64,000 nt of DNA from Elysia crispata. Lineage: Eukaryota; Mollusca; Gastropoda; Plakobranchidae. Below the pieces are notes generated by a model. The model was not told the origin of the DNA and ran no database searches. It saw only the letters and a program-made list of their open reading frames with translations. Shown piece after piece: positions 33,706 through 45,777 of the stretch. The translations under genes and the position numbers were made by a program. How positions within the stretch are numbered: the stretch's first letter is position 1; each line of letters opens with the position of its first letter. The DNA lies in assembly GCA_033675545.1 (NCBI GenBank), contig JAWDGP010005840.1:392001-456000 (forward strand), given 5' to 3'.

Positions 33706-34085
33706 CATTATTCTTTCAGTACATTCCACTTGCAGAAAAGTTGTAATACCTTATTATAGTTCAGTAAGTTTGTTTAGTAAGAAAAAAAAAAACAGTTAAA
33801 GAACAAGCGTTGAATAAAAAAAAAAATTAACTCGATTTGAAATAACAGATTCAGAAATTTGGCAGACAAAAAAAATAGATTACTATAGTATTTCAATCAA
33901 AGAAATAAACCAAATATAAAAAGGAGACTCAAAATTTGATTTACACGATTATTTCTACGTACATTTTTGCAGCAAGATGCGTTTCGGCTGGAATTTAACT
34001 TTAGAAAAAAAAAGCTATGGGGAATTTAAGGAAATGGTTTGATCTTTTCCATCCTGAAATTCGTCAACCATGGGATAAACACTCA

Positions 34086-34211
34086 TTAAGGCTTTATCTG
34101 CCTTTTTTTCCGCATCACTAGCTTGGCAGCACCTCTCCGAAAATCGCCGTTCATGAAGAACAGGATGAAAAAATTCTGGATGTGAGTAAGTAGCTTAAGA
34201 GATTGGAATAC
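34086..34211 (-). CDS. GPCR exon 7: TM7 and C-tail with stop
   Basis: The acceptor is ATTTATCCTCCAG. It codes [19 protein letters not shown], then [14 protein letters not shown] and RKKRQIKP, then TAA at 34088-34086. The open frame is short but the TM7 to helix 8 pattern (NFF...FMN.DFR) is diagnostic. The tail is short and has no Cys for palmitoylation. Confidence 0.85.
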   Translation of the reverse strand, partial: VFQSLKLLTHIQNFFILFFMNGDFRRGAAKLVMRKKRQIKP

Positions 34212-35365
34212 CTGGAGGATAAATTTAAAAAAAAAAAAAAAGTATTAGTAATGGTCTAATATTAACATGCTGAATTTAATTTATTAAATTTCTTTAACTA
34301 CGCGATGACATGCCTATTGTTATGCTTTTTTGGTTTCATTTTAGCTTCACATCCAATTTTAGACTAAAAATTTAAAATAATTTCAACGCAAGAGAAACCT
34401 TCTACATCATTTTTAAGGACAGCTGTAACTAAGATTGACCAGTCAATGCATGACTGAGTTTCGATGTATACAGCCCTTTATAAAGCCCATTAGGTTAGTG
34501 AGAAAACTTAGGAGACGTGTTATTAAAGGAATATTTTAGTCATGAAAAGGGATGATATTTAAGAGATTTAAGAGTTTATAATAGATTACAGGACTGATCA
34601 TACCAAACGAGTTATTTTTCACTATTATTCGCTCTCCCATGAAAAAGTCGTTGTCGTTTTTTTGTTGTTGTTGTTTTTTTTTCTCTTAATTTATCCAACT
34701 ATTCCTAGTTTTGTGAGAAGTCATTCATTGATTGTTGTTTTTTTTTTTTTTATTTTTTTTTTTTTTTGTGTGTTTTGTTTTTCGAAAAAAAAAAAATCAT
34801 TGATAATGATTATATCAAATTATTTTGCGTAATTACGCATACACTCAGACGAAAGTTATTTGGAATGATTTGTCTTGAAACTAAGCTCGAAATATCATGG
34901 CCCGTAAAGATCGAATTTAAGGTAAAATTCTATATGAAGCATAAAACGAATGCCTACAGCCCTCTTTACCTCAACTGCCTTTGCGTATACTGGAAACTCG
35001 GCAGAGTTGAGTTTGTTGTGCAGTTCCTTCTGGTGCTCCTTGGTGTAGGTGAGGAGGAGCTCGTTAAAAGCGTTCGGCAGCTGACCAATCACAGTGCAGA
35101 TTCCAATAGCAACCAAAGCATACGTCGCTTTGGAGGTACGCGTGGCAGTGCCCTCAGACTGGTTACTTTGCACCATCTTCCTTCTTTTAGCTTTGTTGAT
35201 TAAAAAAAAATGTTCCATAAGATAGATATAAACTGATACTTCATGACCTCAAAAGAGGAACTGCCTCTCCCATAATAAGAATTTTTTTTTTTAATCGAAA
35301 TTGGTATTTGACTTGATCAATTCTATCGATATATTTAGATTAGAATATTTGGTTGTTTTTTTGTT

Positions 35366-35402
<37 letters not shown>

Positions 35403-35661
35403 GTTTGTTTGTTTTTTTCATGCAAGTAACGGTAATGGCCACTCCAGTTTCAGCTTGGACATAATCCGAAAAGTCAAAAATTTCATCCTATCGAAAGAAA
35501 CGCTTTTACTTTAGTCTCTCTTCGTTTGTTCATTCTCTACCATTTCTATTTATTTCTTTTCTGTATCTCTCCAATGAATATAATCTCACCTGTAGATTAA
35601 AAGGATGTACATCAACTTTCTCATGATCAGATAGACAATACCAAGACAATTCTCCATCTCG

Positions 35662-35719
<58 letters not shown>

Positions 35720-38700
35720 ATCTATCTCTTTGTCTCTTTTTGTCTCTCTTGTCTCTCTTCCTCTCTCTCTGTCTCTTTCTCTGTCTCTGTCTCTCTTTGT
35801 CTCTCTTTCTCTCTCTCTCTGTCTCTTTCTCTCTTTCTCTCTGTCTCTCTTTGTCTCTCTATGTGTCTCTCTGTCTCTCTTCCTCTCTCTGTGTATCTCT
35901 TTCTCTCTCTGTCTCTCTTTCTCTCTCTGTCTCTCTTTTTCTCTCTGTCTCTCTTTCTCTCTTTCTGACTTTCTCTATCTCTCTGTTTCTGTTTCTCTGT
36001 CTCACTGACTCTCTTTCTCTCTGTGTCTCTTTCTCTCTCTGTCTCTCTTTCTCTTTCTCATTCTCTCTTTCTGTCTCTCTTTCTCTTTCTCTGTCTCTCT
36101 TTCTCTCTCTCCTTCCCTCTCTTTGTCACTATCTAGCTATCTAGTCAGCTAGCCGGCTCCCCGCTATCTTTCACTGTTTTTGCTCCTCTCTTTATCCACC
36201 TCACTCCTCCTCCAACTCTGTTTCACTGATAAAACATGATTCCAGCCTCACCAGCGTGACGGGATAACTGCACCACAGATAAGGCATTGATGACCACTAT
36301 GAAGAGAACGGCTGGCAGGATTCCGGCAACTTGTTCCATGTACGCATCAAAATCCAACGCGATTCTCTTCCCTTGGCAGTAGTCTCTGCGGGTCGTTCGG
36401 ATAAATAGAGTGACGCCTAGACAGTCGTTATATAGTACAAGAAACATTATCAGACAAAGAGAAAAACTGACATCATTGGTGGTTTTAACCATTCTTACAA
36501 TAATGGTACCCAGACCTCATAACTTTTGACCCGCAGCAAAAAAATTTTTCTACGAGAGAGAATTTCAATCAAGATAATTTAGAATAAGACTGACAACATT
36601 GAAAAAAAAAGAACTAAAATAGGAAAGAAAAGTTCAAAACATGTCGTAAAAGTATAGACTTTTGGGAGAAAGCGGTAAAATAGGTTTGTTAGAACTGACA
36701 ATGAGGACAACAAATTCAAATCAGCCAACATGATGTAAACGTCTTTTCCATATACTTATGATATATTTAGAATGCACCATATAATTATAGAGTATAAAAT
36801 GTCTTGAAACTATCCAAGTCATAAGACGAAGGTCTTGAGATCATTGCAAATCTTTTTTGGCTTTAATTGGAATACTGGTATATTAGGGTTGTGTTCTTTA
36901 GATACTTTACAATGTACTGAATTTTTACTGCTCCCCCCCCCCCCCTTAAAAAAAAAAAAACAATTCAAGATATTGTTATCAGCACCAGTAGTATAAATGT
37001 TATAATATAACATAGTTGATTCGCACAAAATAAGAAACATCAACCTTTCAGCGTTTAGTGAAATGAGCAAGTATCCGTGTAGAATAAGAATCTCAGGAAA
37101 ATTAATAATTTCATTAAAAAAATATAACATAAAACGCTAGAATCGGGACGATGTAGGCATTCAAGGTAGGATCTAGAAAGGGAAGACGGGTTTAACATAA
37201 CGATATTAACGCACTGCGTAATGGAATAATGAATAAAACCGAGAGATATTGGCAATTAATAAAATAATTTGAGGTACAACCTTCTAAGCCAAGACAAAGA
37301 CTTGTCAATTATAACATGAAATTGTTTGTCTATTTATATTGAGAAACGGTTTGGGTGAACAAAGTGTATAGAGTAATAAAAAATAAAGGAGGCAGCAAAG
37401 ATATAAGCATTCCTATTGATTGGAAAGATTCAAATTAAAAAGTCAAAAAAAAAATTCATGATTCATGTCGGAACTAACATTTTAGTATGATATACGAGCA
37501 ATACTTAGAACAAAATTCGAGGGAAAGGGTACGAATTTTCTATGTCAAAAACACTTGTGGATCGAAATCAGAAGTTGAAGAAATATTTTATGGCAAACTT
37601 TGCAACAGTCATAATTTTCTTTGGGGAGATACCTATAGTGGGTTGCAATTTCCTTCTATAGGTGCAGTGCTCAAAACGAGCGGTCTCATCCAACCATTAA
37701 ATTGGAAAAAACCAGAAGTAATGGTCGTCAGCGGGAACAATGAGTGTCCACAGGTCAACATCTTTATCAACGAGAGAAAACTCAAGCACAGGGATCAATT
37801 GAAATACTTGGGTACTTTAATATCAAGCGTCATGATCGCCAACGCTAAAGAGCAGGGCACTTGATTGATTGATGCGTGAATGGAATACTTAGAACATCAG
37901 AGCCTTTTCAATTTTTTTATGAGATCATTGAAATTTAAGACTATTACTTTCATCCCTTACTTTAATGATGAGTCACATCAGCGGATGAATTTAGGACTTT
38001 TACTTTTATTCTTCACTTTCATGATGAATCACATTAGCGGATAGATTAAGGACTATTACTTTTATTCTTCACTTGAATGATGAATCACATCAGCGGATAA
38101 ATTTAGGGCTATTTCTTTTATTCTTCATTTTAATGATGAATCACATCAGCGGATAAATTTAGGGCTGTTACTTTTATTCTTCACTTTAATGTTGAATCAC
38201 ATCAGCGGATAAATTGAGGGCTATTACTTTTATTCTTCACTTTAATGGTGAATCACATCAGCGGATAAATTGAGGGCTATTACTTTTATTCTTCACTTTT
38301 ATGGTGAATCACATCAGCGGATAGATTTAGGACTATTACTTTCATTCTTCACTTTAATGTTGAATCACATCAGCGGATAATTTTTATGACTATAATTTTT
38401 ATTATTTTCACTATTGTGATGATTCACATCATTGGATAAGAATGGAAAGATTCAACTCATGCGTGTAAGCTTACCTCTTAAATACAGGAATGTAGTTCAC
38501 CTTCCCGACGATGAGGTAAGCAATACCAAGACAATGTACTACAGCAATGATTCCTGAAAAAAAACAATGCGATATCGAAATCTATCTCGTTAAGAAGTCT
38601 TTTTGAACGTTCATGAAACCATGTTCTTTCCAACTTGCCAAACGTAGAGAAGGATGTCTGAAAGTCATTGAATTGAGACTGATTTAATAATCCATGTGTA

Positions 38701-41219
38701 ACAAAATAGCAAAATATTTCTTGTCATAGATACACTGCAAAGTCAATCACTGGTGCATAAAACAAGTTCTCCAAGACTCAAAAAAAACAGACTCTGTCTA
38801 AAATTGATATTTTTTCAATTGAAATACCTTCTCAGCAAGGGTTGAAAGAGAAACCAGTGATTTAATTTGCCGGAAAGTTATAACAAATAGCTTTTATTAG
38901 CCAGCCTCTTCTTTAGGATGATGATTATTTATTTACGGGTTCATATTTAAATAATTACAAAAAAGGTCATTTTTTTCGTAACGTCTCTAATTGAGAAGTT
39001 TCATCTCCATCACTCACCTCCTGTTAAGATCCAAGAATTTTTCCTTGTGCAGAAGGTGTCTCGTTTAAAGGGGAATGCTATGACAATATATCTATCTACA
39101 GCCAGGGCTACATTTAGCCAGATGGATATCACAGAGCAGGTGTACACAAAGTGATCGTACAATCTGAGTTAAAAAAAATTTTTTTTCAAAAATGAATCAT
39201 GTATTGGGAGTGCAGTCTGATTTATTTTTAATATTATAACATCAGCAAAATAACCGTGATTTTTGCTGGTGGAGATGTGTTAGCAAAATCTAAATTATTT
39301 GTATATAAATCGCTTAGCTTAGTTTCTAAATAATTCGTACTACAGCATGGGAGCTTCCTATTTTGAGCCGTAACCTTTTAATATTTTAAGTGAAATCGCA
39401 AGAGGAAAATTTTACTTTTGAACAAGAAGACACACTATTTGTAGGAAGTCAGACACAACCGGCTACAATTTCAATATAAATATGGGGCTGTGGTTAAGTT
39501 CCTTTTTTTCATTTTAGACAAATTTTATTTGCTGATTTCCTCCTCCAACTTTGAACGAGTTAGTTCTGCTGGGTAATTGTTCGGTAGATGGCTAGGCTGA
39601 CAATTAAGAGGCCCCGGATTCGAACCACAGATAAGTGGCATCAGATCCTATCTATCAAACTCTATCTCTGTCTTGAGAGGAAGCCATGGTTCACTTTTGA
39701 ATTCCTTGGAAAACATAGGGGGTTTAAATTAACAAAGAACTATCTTGAAGCGAGTTATTCAAATTGCTTCCCTTGCACTCGTCTTCACAGGGGTATCTCG
39801 TGAGGGACTTTTTTTTTTAATTTGTAGTCCATACGATTTTTGTTTTGTTTGGTTTTGTTGTTTTTTTTTTTTTCGGTAGCGTATTTAGCGATAAATGGTC
39901 ATTATATCTCTTAAGATAGCTCTATCTTAATCATCACATTTTATGCTACGTAAAATAATGATGAAAACGGTCGTGATTTGGTGTCAGATTTTAATACTTT
40001 TCTAAAATTGTTTTATCTCTGAGCCCCTGAACGTTGTTTTGTTTTTTCTCAATCAAAACTTTAGTTTGCTGCTAATATGGGGCCGAGCAAACTGAACAGA
40101 AAAACTTACACGTGATAAAAATTTACAAAGAGTTATGATGAAATGATTGTGTTGATTAAAAAAGAAAAGAGGGGGAAATAGATATTTAAAATTCTGAGTA
40201 ACCCAATGTCGCTGCAAAAAGAGATAATAATAATTATTTTACGGTGATTGTATAAAGCTGAGTGAACCTAACATGCTAAAGTATATGTATCTGTCGAAAG
40301 CCATGACGAAACGGCAACGGCAAACGCCGTAGATGTGGAGATTAGGAAGTTCATGTCATTATTGAAGTCAAAGGCTAGTCATAGTAATGATAAAGATATT
40401 TATGATGACACCAATTACGTAAGCATCAGAATAATACTAGGCTTTGTGGTAGAGGAGGACTTTACAATTTGATCATAATGCAAATAGCACGAAAATTGGA
40501 GAACAAGGCCTGGCGTTTGGGCGAGTTCGTATTATTATTTAAAAAAATTAAAAAGTGAAGGCATAAAAAGCTCACCTGCAGGGCACCTCCCACACGAGTA
40601 CGTCTCGGATCTGCCAGTCTCGCCAGCGCTTGATGCCCGAGTCTACGAAGACGAGCAAGACGAAGAGCAGGTCGTACACGGACATGGCGCTGAGGTAGAC
40701 GGTATAGGACAGCTTCCTGTAGGCCTCGGTGAGGGTCACGCCAAACAGCCATGGGATCGTTACCTAAAGACCCAAGGGTGGGTAGTCATGATAGAGGCTA
40801 AGTGAGATCAACGTGTTCCATGTTGAACAAAATAGTTGTTGCCCACAGAGTCTAGGGCGATCCAAAGTAAGACAGACCATGAAGACATCAATATTGTTTG
40901 ATTAGATTCTCTTTAAATAATAGCTCAACACTTGTAAGAAAGTTCAATTAGATCCGATAGGCAAAACACAATCCACTGAGCCGAACTTCAGTGTCAACAG
41001 GTGTCACCCATGCTGCCTCAAGAGTGATAAATTTCGAGGAAGGTCGACAGTCATCAACAAAGTCCTCTGTCGCATACCAGCAGGCGAGCTTGAACTGAAA
41101 ACGAAGAACGACCTCGACCATCTGAAGTCAATAGCAGAAGACGAAACAAAGTGGAGGAGACTATCAGCGAACATCCGAGAGGCAGCCGAGACGTCCAAGT
41201 TGGAGCACGAGGATGTGAA

Positions 41220-41271
<52 letters not shown>

Positions 41272-41282
41272 GGGGAGAGAGA

Positions 41283-41363
<81 letters not shown>

Positions 41364-43460
41364 GCTTTAAATCCAAAACTTCCGGTCGATCACTTGGAGG
41401 TGATGTGATAAAGCACTGCCATGTCAATCAGTGCAGTACCAAAAACTATTAACCATCGACAAAAAAGATTTCAGACCTAAAAAGGACGGTAGGTGTGTAT
41501 ATACCTAAATATCTTAGATTAGCAAAAGTAAAAGCAATGAAGAGAAGTAAAAATATTTTCACACAAAACAATTGAAAAGAGTTCTTAGAATTGCCATCTT
41601 ACAAATATTTACCAGGATATAATAAATTTAGAAAAATTTTCTTCGCTCGAGCTTCAATAGAGAACGATTTGGGTGTTTGACTAACTCAGTTGACCAAGAC
41701 TGGTGGACTCAGGGTGGTCTCAATTCAGGAATATTAGTCTTATTAAACATGTAGAGAGTTTCACAGCAATCGGAAATGATTAGACAAAAGTCCATCAAGA
41801 TTAAAAAAAAGAAAAAAGAAAAACATCGAATAGGTCTACATGGAGGATTTCAATTTTAATCAACATACTTAGTGTAATTTCCAAGAGGGGATGTTTCCAC
41901 ATAATTATTATTCTTATTTAAAATTGTTTTTTTTTTCTTTGTCAAATGAAAACAACAGCATTCCACGTTAAACAAGATTATCAAGACTATAACTTTAGGT
42001 ATTAATTTTTGTTATAGTAAATATCATTGACAACAAGTTTTTCAATTAACTCAAAAGATTGATTGGGCACTTAAAATGAAAAAGTTTGAATTTTTTAATT
42101 TTTTGAATTATTTTTCATTTTCACGAAACGCACGCAGTGTGGTTACAAAATCGAATGTCCGACATTTAAAAAAAATGACGACAATCATCAATTAATGTTT
42201 TGGATTTTTTTTTTAAAGCTTTGATGCTGAATATCCTTGCTTTCGGGTTAACAACATAATATTGCATTTTCCCTGTCTGGTCAAAATAAAGTTTGAGTAA
42301 ATGGAATGCCAAAGCGAGATCACACTCGAGAGTTGTGGCAATCACTCTTACTTCAAGTTTTATGTAGGTTTCCTTTTTTAGTCATTAGATTCAGGTTAAA
42401 ATTTTTAAAGAATTAATGACGCCACTTGCGTCAAAAGAAGCGACTGATCAAATCCTATAGTCAAACGGACATATGGAGTAAAGAAATATGGAAGTCATTA
42501 TTTCAACAGTCAAAGGCATTCACAAAACATCCTTATTATATCCTTTTAAAGTTTTTTTCCGGTTTGGGATTTTAGTAACGTTTTTTACTTGAATTTGAGT
42601 ACCTCTGAATATTGGTATTAGTATTGGTATACCAATGCTTTTGAACGATTTAGTTTGCTCAGAGCATGCGCTCTCACTTGATACGCTTGCAGGCTAAAAA
42701 GATGTTTCATGCTTTGGCCAAAGGTTTTCATTTGGAGAAGGGGACGATACTTTTATTTCTGTCTATTTGTATCTCCTATCGGTAATTGTACCTACTGTTT
42801 TGCTGCTGAAATAAAAGAGGCTCAAAATTGAATAGTCAATTATTAAATTTGACTAATTTAAGAAAGAGATTTACGGAACTTGCTTGAAGGTATGATTACT
42901 ACCACCTGCTCTAGATAAGAGATTTTCTAGGTATTAGTAGTTATATTGAATAAAAAAAGAATAAGTAATTTATCTCTAATGGTATAAACTTGTCTTTTTA
43001 ATATGAAAATTGGAATGACATCAATCTAAGCTCCTATAACTTGAGGTCTAGATAGTCTATCCAGCCTATAGGAACATGTTATATTGATAAAATCTGACTC
43101 TAGAACAATCCTCCTAGGTAATTTTTTGTTGTTGTCAAAATTATACTGCCTAAATAATATTCCACGACGTAAAGTTTTTGAGTAAAATATCGCTCGGCAA
43201 GAAAGAGATCGCACAAGATAAAATGACTTTTCTACCAGTCTTACCATGCCCATAGCCCCTGTGATCAGTCCAAGAATCTGCCTCTCGCTGTCCTTCATGG
43301 TGTAAACAAACTCGTAGTCATTGGCCCCGACCTCTGAGCCATTTCCTGACGTATTGGACAAGGTCAGGTCATACTCTAAGATTAAACCCTCAGAGATATT
43401 AAAGAGTGCGCCCGTGAGGTTTAACAAAGCAGGTTCTGAAGTATTTATTGCAGACGCCAT
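34086..43460 (-). CDS. Class A (rhodopsin-like) G protein-coupled receptor, seven exons, 369 aa (complement join 34086..34211, 34970..35190, 36252..36385, 38475..38553, 39018..39163, 40576..40763, 43245..43460)
   Basis: Seven-transmembrane receptor of the plasma membrane; ligand unknown, peptide-type by general look only. Seen: all six introns are GT-AG and phase-compatible. Residues 1-60 form an extracellular tail with five N-glycosylation sequons (N6, N14, N21, N36, N40). TM1 is about 61-83; TM2 carries D103 (2.50); C134 and C213 fit the TM3-ECL2 disulfide; D158-R159-Y160 is the DRY motif; W179 is in TM4, P234 in TM5 and P293 in TM6. TM7 ends [18 protein letters not shown], with a short basic C-tail ending KRQIKP. 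Length is normal for the class. Odd: the TM1 position expected to be Asn is Met72, and NPxxY is N341-F-F-I-L, lacking Pro and Tyr. The gene is spread over 9.4 kb with repeat-filled introns. Subfamily is not assigned. Confidence 0.85.
34970..35190 (-). CDS. GPCR exon 6: ICL3, TM6 and ECL3
   Basis: The acceptor is a T-rich tract ending AATCAACAAAG; the donor is GCAGTTGAG then GTAAAG, phase 0. It codes a basic ICL3 ([13 protein letters not shown]), TM6 with [18 protein letters not shown], and a long polar ECL3 ([18 protein letters not shown]). The phase joins exon 5 to make Ala255. Confidence 0.82.
35590..35655 (-). pseudogene. Relic duplicate of the GPCR TM4 exon
   Basis: On the minus strand this reads [20 protein letters not shown], then AG, then a GTGAGA donor. 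It aligns without gaps with the end of exon 4 ([20 protein letters not shown] then AG then GTAAGC): same length, same phase 2, and CLGI.YLI conserved. Its 5' part and acceptor are missing, replaced by a GA/CT microsatellite. It lies out of order, between the TM5 and TM6 exons. It is probably a dead remnant of an exon or gene duplication. Confidence 0.65.
35656..36122 (+). repeat. Long degenerate (CT)n tract in the GPCR intron
   Basis: Pure CT to about 35715, then about 400 bp of CT with regular G and T interruptions (CTGTCTCTCTTT-type). It abuts the relic TM4 exon and seems to have replaced its acceptor. Confidence 0.95.
36252..36385 (-). CDS. GPCR exon 5: ECL2 and TM5
   Basis: It codes [20 protein letters not shown], then [20 protein letters not shown] and SRHA, with the ECL2 Cys and TM5 Pro. 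The donor is CACGCTG then GTGAGG, phase 1. The acceptor was chosen as GACCCGCAG because it is the one that keeps phase with exon 4. The frame stays open upstream to 36492, so a longer exon cannot be excluded. Confidence 0.75.
37487..37864 (+). mobile_element. Truncated LINE-type reverse transcriptase fragment
   Basis: The open frame contains [18 protein letters not shown], then [20 protein letters not shown], then ISS. That is the region after the catalytic motif of non-LTR reverse transcriptases (the KTEVM...YLG..I/L pattern). The upstream half ([17 protein letters not shown]...) does not join smoothly and looks like another part of the element brought next to it by deletion. It ends abruptly after ISS and lies antisense in a GPCR intron. 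Non-functional. Confidence 0.7.
37925..38440. repeat. 56-bp minisatellite, nine copies, in the GPCR intron between exons 4 and 5
   Basis: The unit contains TTATTCTTCACTTTAATG and ATGAATCACATCAGCGGATA. The GCGG marks fall at 37981, 38037, 38093, 38149, 38205, 38261, 38317 and 38373, exactly 56 bp apart, with a degenerate last copy at 38432. Every unit carries TGANTCA: TGAGTCA in copy 1, TGAATCA in copies 2-8, TGATTCA in copy 9. No frame of coding value was seen. Confidence 0.9.
38475..38553 (-). CDS. GPCR exon 4: TM4
   Basis: The acceptor is a poly-T tract ending CAG; the donor is TTTAAGAG then GTAAGC, phase 2. It is 79 nt coding [18 protein letters not shown] then VNYIPVFK. A relic paralogous copy sits at 35590-35655. 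Confidence 0.8.
39018..39163 (-). CDS. GPCR exon 3: TM3, DRY motif, ICL2, start of TM4
   Basis: The acceptor is TTTTTAACTCAG; the donor is ACAGGAG then GTGAGT, phase 1. It codes [20 protein letters not shown], then [15 protein letters not shown] and KNSWILTG. The DRY motif and the W of TM4 make the class assignment firm. Confidence 0.88.
39582..39640 (+). mobile_element. tRNA-like SINE head
   Basis: Contains an A-box-like TAGATGGCTAGG, a GCTGACAATTAAGAGG anticodon-arm-like stretch and a B box GGATTCGAACC at tRNA-like spacing. It shares the pattern of the copy at 62.1 kb. The acceptor stem is not preserved, so it is a tRNA-derived SINE relic and not a tRNA gene. It is in the GPCR intron between exons 2 and 3. 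Confidence 0.5.
40576..40763 (-). CDS. GPCR exon 2: rest of TM1, ICL1, TM2 and ECL1
   Basis: The acceptor is GGGTCTTTAG; the donor is CCCTGCAG then GTGAGC, phase 2. It codes [17 protein letters not shown], then TM2 with [18 protein letters not shown] (D2.50), then ECL1 ending VLVWEVPC, the TM3 disulfide Cys. It is more GC-rich than its surroundings. Another frame of the same strand is also open and is a shadow. Confidence 0.85.
40985..41220 (+). mobile_element. Possible LINE 3' coding relic
   Basis: The plus strand reads without stops through [18 protein letters not shown], then [20 protein letters not shown], then [16 protein letters not shown]. The AED..KWR pattern resembles the C-terminal end of non-LTR retrotransposon polyproteins. 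It runs into a (GA)n tract at 41220. Assignment is by resemblance only. Confidence 0.4.
41220..41361 (+). repeat. (GA)n microsatellite
   Basis: About 140 bp of GA with one GGAGGGG interruption, in the GPCR intron between exons 1 and 2. Confidence 0.95.
43245..43460 (-). CDS. GPCR exon 1: glycosylated N-terminus and first half of TM1
   Basis: Seventy-two codons from the ATG at 43460 to GGC ATG then GTAAGA, phase 0. It codes five N-X-S/T sequons and the start of TM1 ([13 protein letters not shown]). The first in-frame Met is taken as start; any 5' UTR exon upstream was not found. Confidence 0.8.
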
Positions 43461-44261
43461 AGTGGTAAAAAGATTTTAAAAAACATAAACCACGAGATGA
43501 CTTTAGCAGTCGGTAAAGTCTTAATTTTTTTCTGTTATACTTTTTACTCCAAAAAGGTATTTACTTTTCAGGGCGATTATATGACATAGATTTGGTTAAA
43601 TGTATGTGCCGTCCTTAAGTATGCAACTGTTCACAAGAAAGAATTAAGGCCCTTTTATAAAATTATAAAAGGTAAACTATAAACAGTATTTCGTGAGGTG
43701 TTTCAAAATTTTGCACAAAAAAAATCTCTGTATCTATTCCCCTGACATCCCATGGAGGGGTCAGTAGCTGGTAAAGTCGAATGCACAAGTGCAAGGGTGA
43801 CTGTATAGGGATAGTGTTTACATCTAGTGGCTGTAGAGATCAAGGGGTGTTATGCCAAGTTAATTCATTGGAGTTTTTTAGTTTCGAAGAAAGAAGATAA
43901 GGAGTGATAACTCTGAAAAGCACCTCGTGTGAACACTGTCATCCTTCTCATCCGTCAGACAGGCAAGTTCATCTCCTTAGAATTAAAAAAAAACATAATA
44001 CGCGCCATAAAACTTAAGACTATCGTTCCCATTTTGTTATTACACGATCGAAAATGGCCCTTTTTCCAGCCGTCAAGGAACTAGCAGTAAAAAAAAATTC
44101 TGAATGTCTCGCTGCTTTTTTTTCACAAAAGAATCCTTTGAAAATAAATGGTATGAAGTTTTTAAATAATGTTTATTGAGGAAGCTTAGTTCATATTAAA
44201 AACAATAAAACAAAAAAACGAAAAAAAAAACAAAACATCAAAAGCAAGAACAACAAAATAA

Positions 44262-44278
44262 CATTAATAATAGTAATA

Positions 44279-44377
<99 letters not shown>

Positions 44378-44378
44378 T
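44262..44378 (+). repeat. (AAT)n microsatellite
   Basis: About 35 AAT units; the poly-Ile and poly-Tyr frames on the minus strand are its translation. Confidence 0.95.
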
Positions 44379-45740
44379 TTATAAACACCAGTAATATGAG
44401 GAATAAAAACAAAACTAGTTGCTCTTTTAAACGTTTTCAGTCTCACACTTGATAAACCGTTCTATACCTACTCAGAAGATAAGTGATGATCATAAATATT
44501 GTAACGCTCTTTAGTGTAATTAATTACTTCTCATTATAAGACAAGGAAATGTCATAAACGCCAAATACATTGCCTATATCAGTGTTGTAGAACTAAAGCT
44601 AAAGAAAAATACTACATTACATTTATTTTTTTTTAATCAATTTCACGCATCATGTTCAAACAAAACTTTGGGCTGTTTAATGCGAGTATTGTTAAGTTTA
44701 AACATTATCGCAATTTTGCCTATAAAGTAAGTAAAGTTTCCGTCTCAAATCGTTTGAATAAATAAAAATTGTTGTTTCCTATCGAGGCACAAGAAGTTAT
44801 GGTCCTGCTCTTGGTTTTACAGGCTTTTATACGCTCTAGAGTTAACAGGTTAAGCAGCTTTCATGTGAATAATTTAGTGGCCATAACGCATAGTAGTTGT
44901 TTTACCTTAGGTTGAAGAGAAAATGCAGGCATGCCAAGTAGTTTTGTTGCGAGATGTAATTTACCACTTAGTCGTCATTATTTGGTTCCAGATTACATTT
45001 AAAAAGGAAAAAGATACACAATCATGATTAAGGATATAAGGTTATTATTGTTTAACTATTTACTTGTTTTTAATAGTGCCTCATTGTTTGTTTTATATAT
45101 TTGACAGATTTTCAGTCTTAATAATATTATCTCTGCAGGATCGGAAAGTTTAAATGTTTGCAAAACAGCATTTTTTTGTTAACCAGAATTTTTTGGTTTG
45201 AGATATTCAAAGCAATTACTTTTTTTCAAATTCTGCATATACTTCAAGTTATTATTCGACCTATATTTAAATTCTTATAATCCATGTTCAATCCAGACTT
45301 ATTTTACTAGATATAAGTATGAACAATGATTAATTACAGTCTCATTAAAGATTGGATTCCGTATAAGTTATATTCATAATCATTTCAAAATGTAGATCTA
45401 GATAGATGACGTTTTTCTTCAAGAAGTGTGATTCCAGAAATACTGCAATCCGAATATAACCTGTTTTCATCACAATTCTCTTGAAAATGTTTTTACAGTC
45501 TAGCTAGCCTTTTAACAAAAGAAAAATAAGAGATCGTTGCAATTTTACAGCTTTCGTAGGATAATTCTAAACGTATGTTTATGGTTTGGTGTAGTCTTTC
45601 GGTGATTTACCTCAAAGCATTAAGCCTGTCTTTATTGCTGTATTTAATGATAGCATAAACATCATAATCACCGTACCAAGACCATTATATTAGTACATGT
45701 ACACTATTATGATTCTATGTGTAGTTATTCTTATTGATAC

Positions 45741-45777
<37 letters not shown>

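Noticed and set aside
36252..36492. Longer GPCR exon 5 starting from the Met at 36492
   Set aside because: Phase with exon 4 is kept by the acceptor at 36386-36387, and the upstream residues would insert a spurious hydrophobic run before ECL2. Kept only as a possibility.
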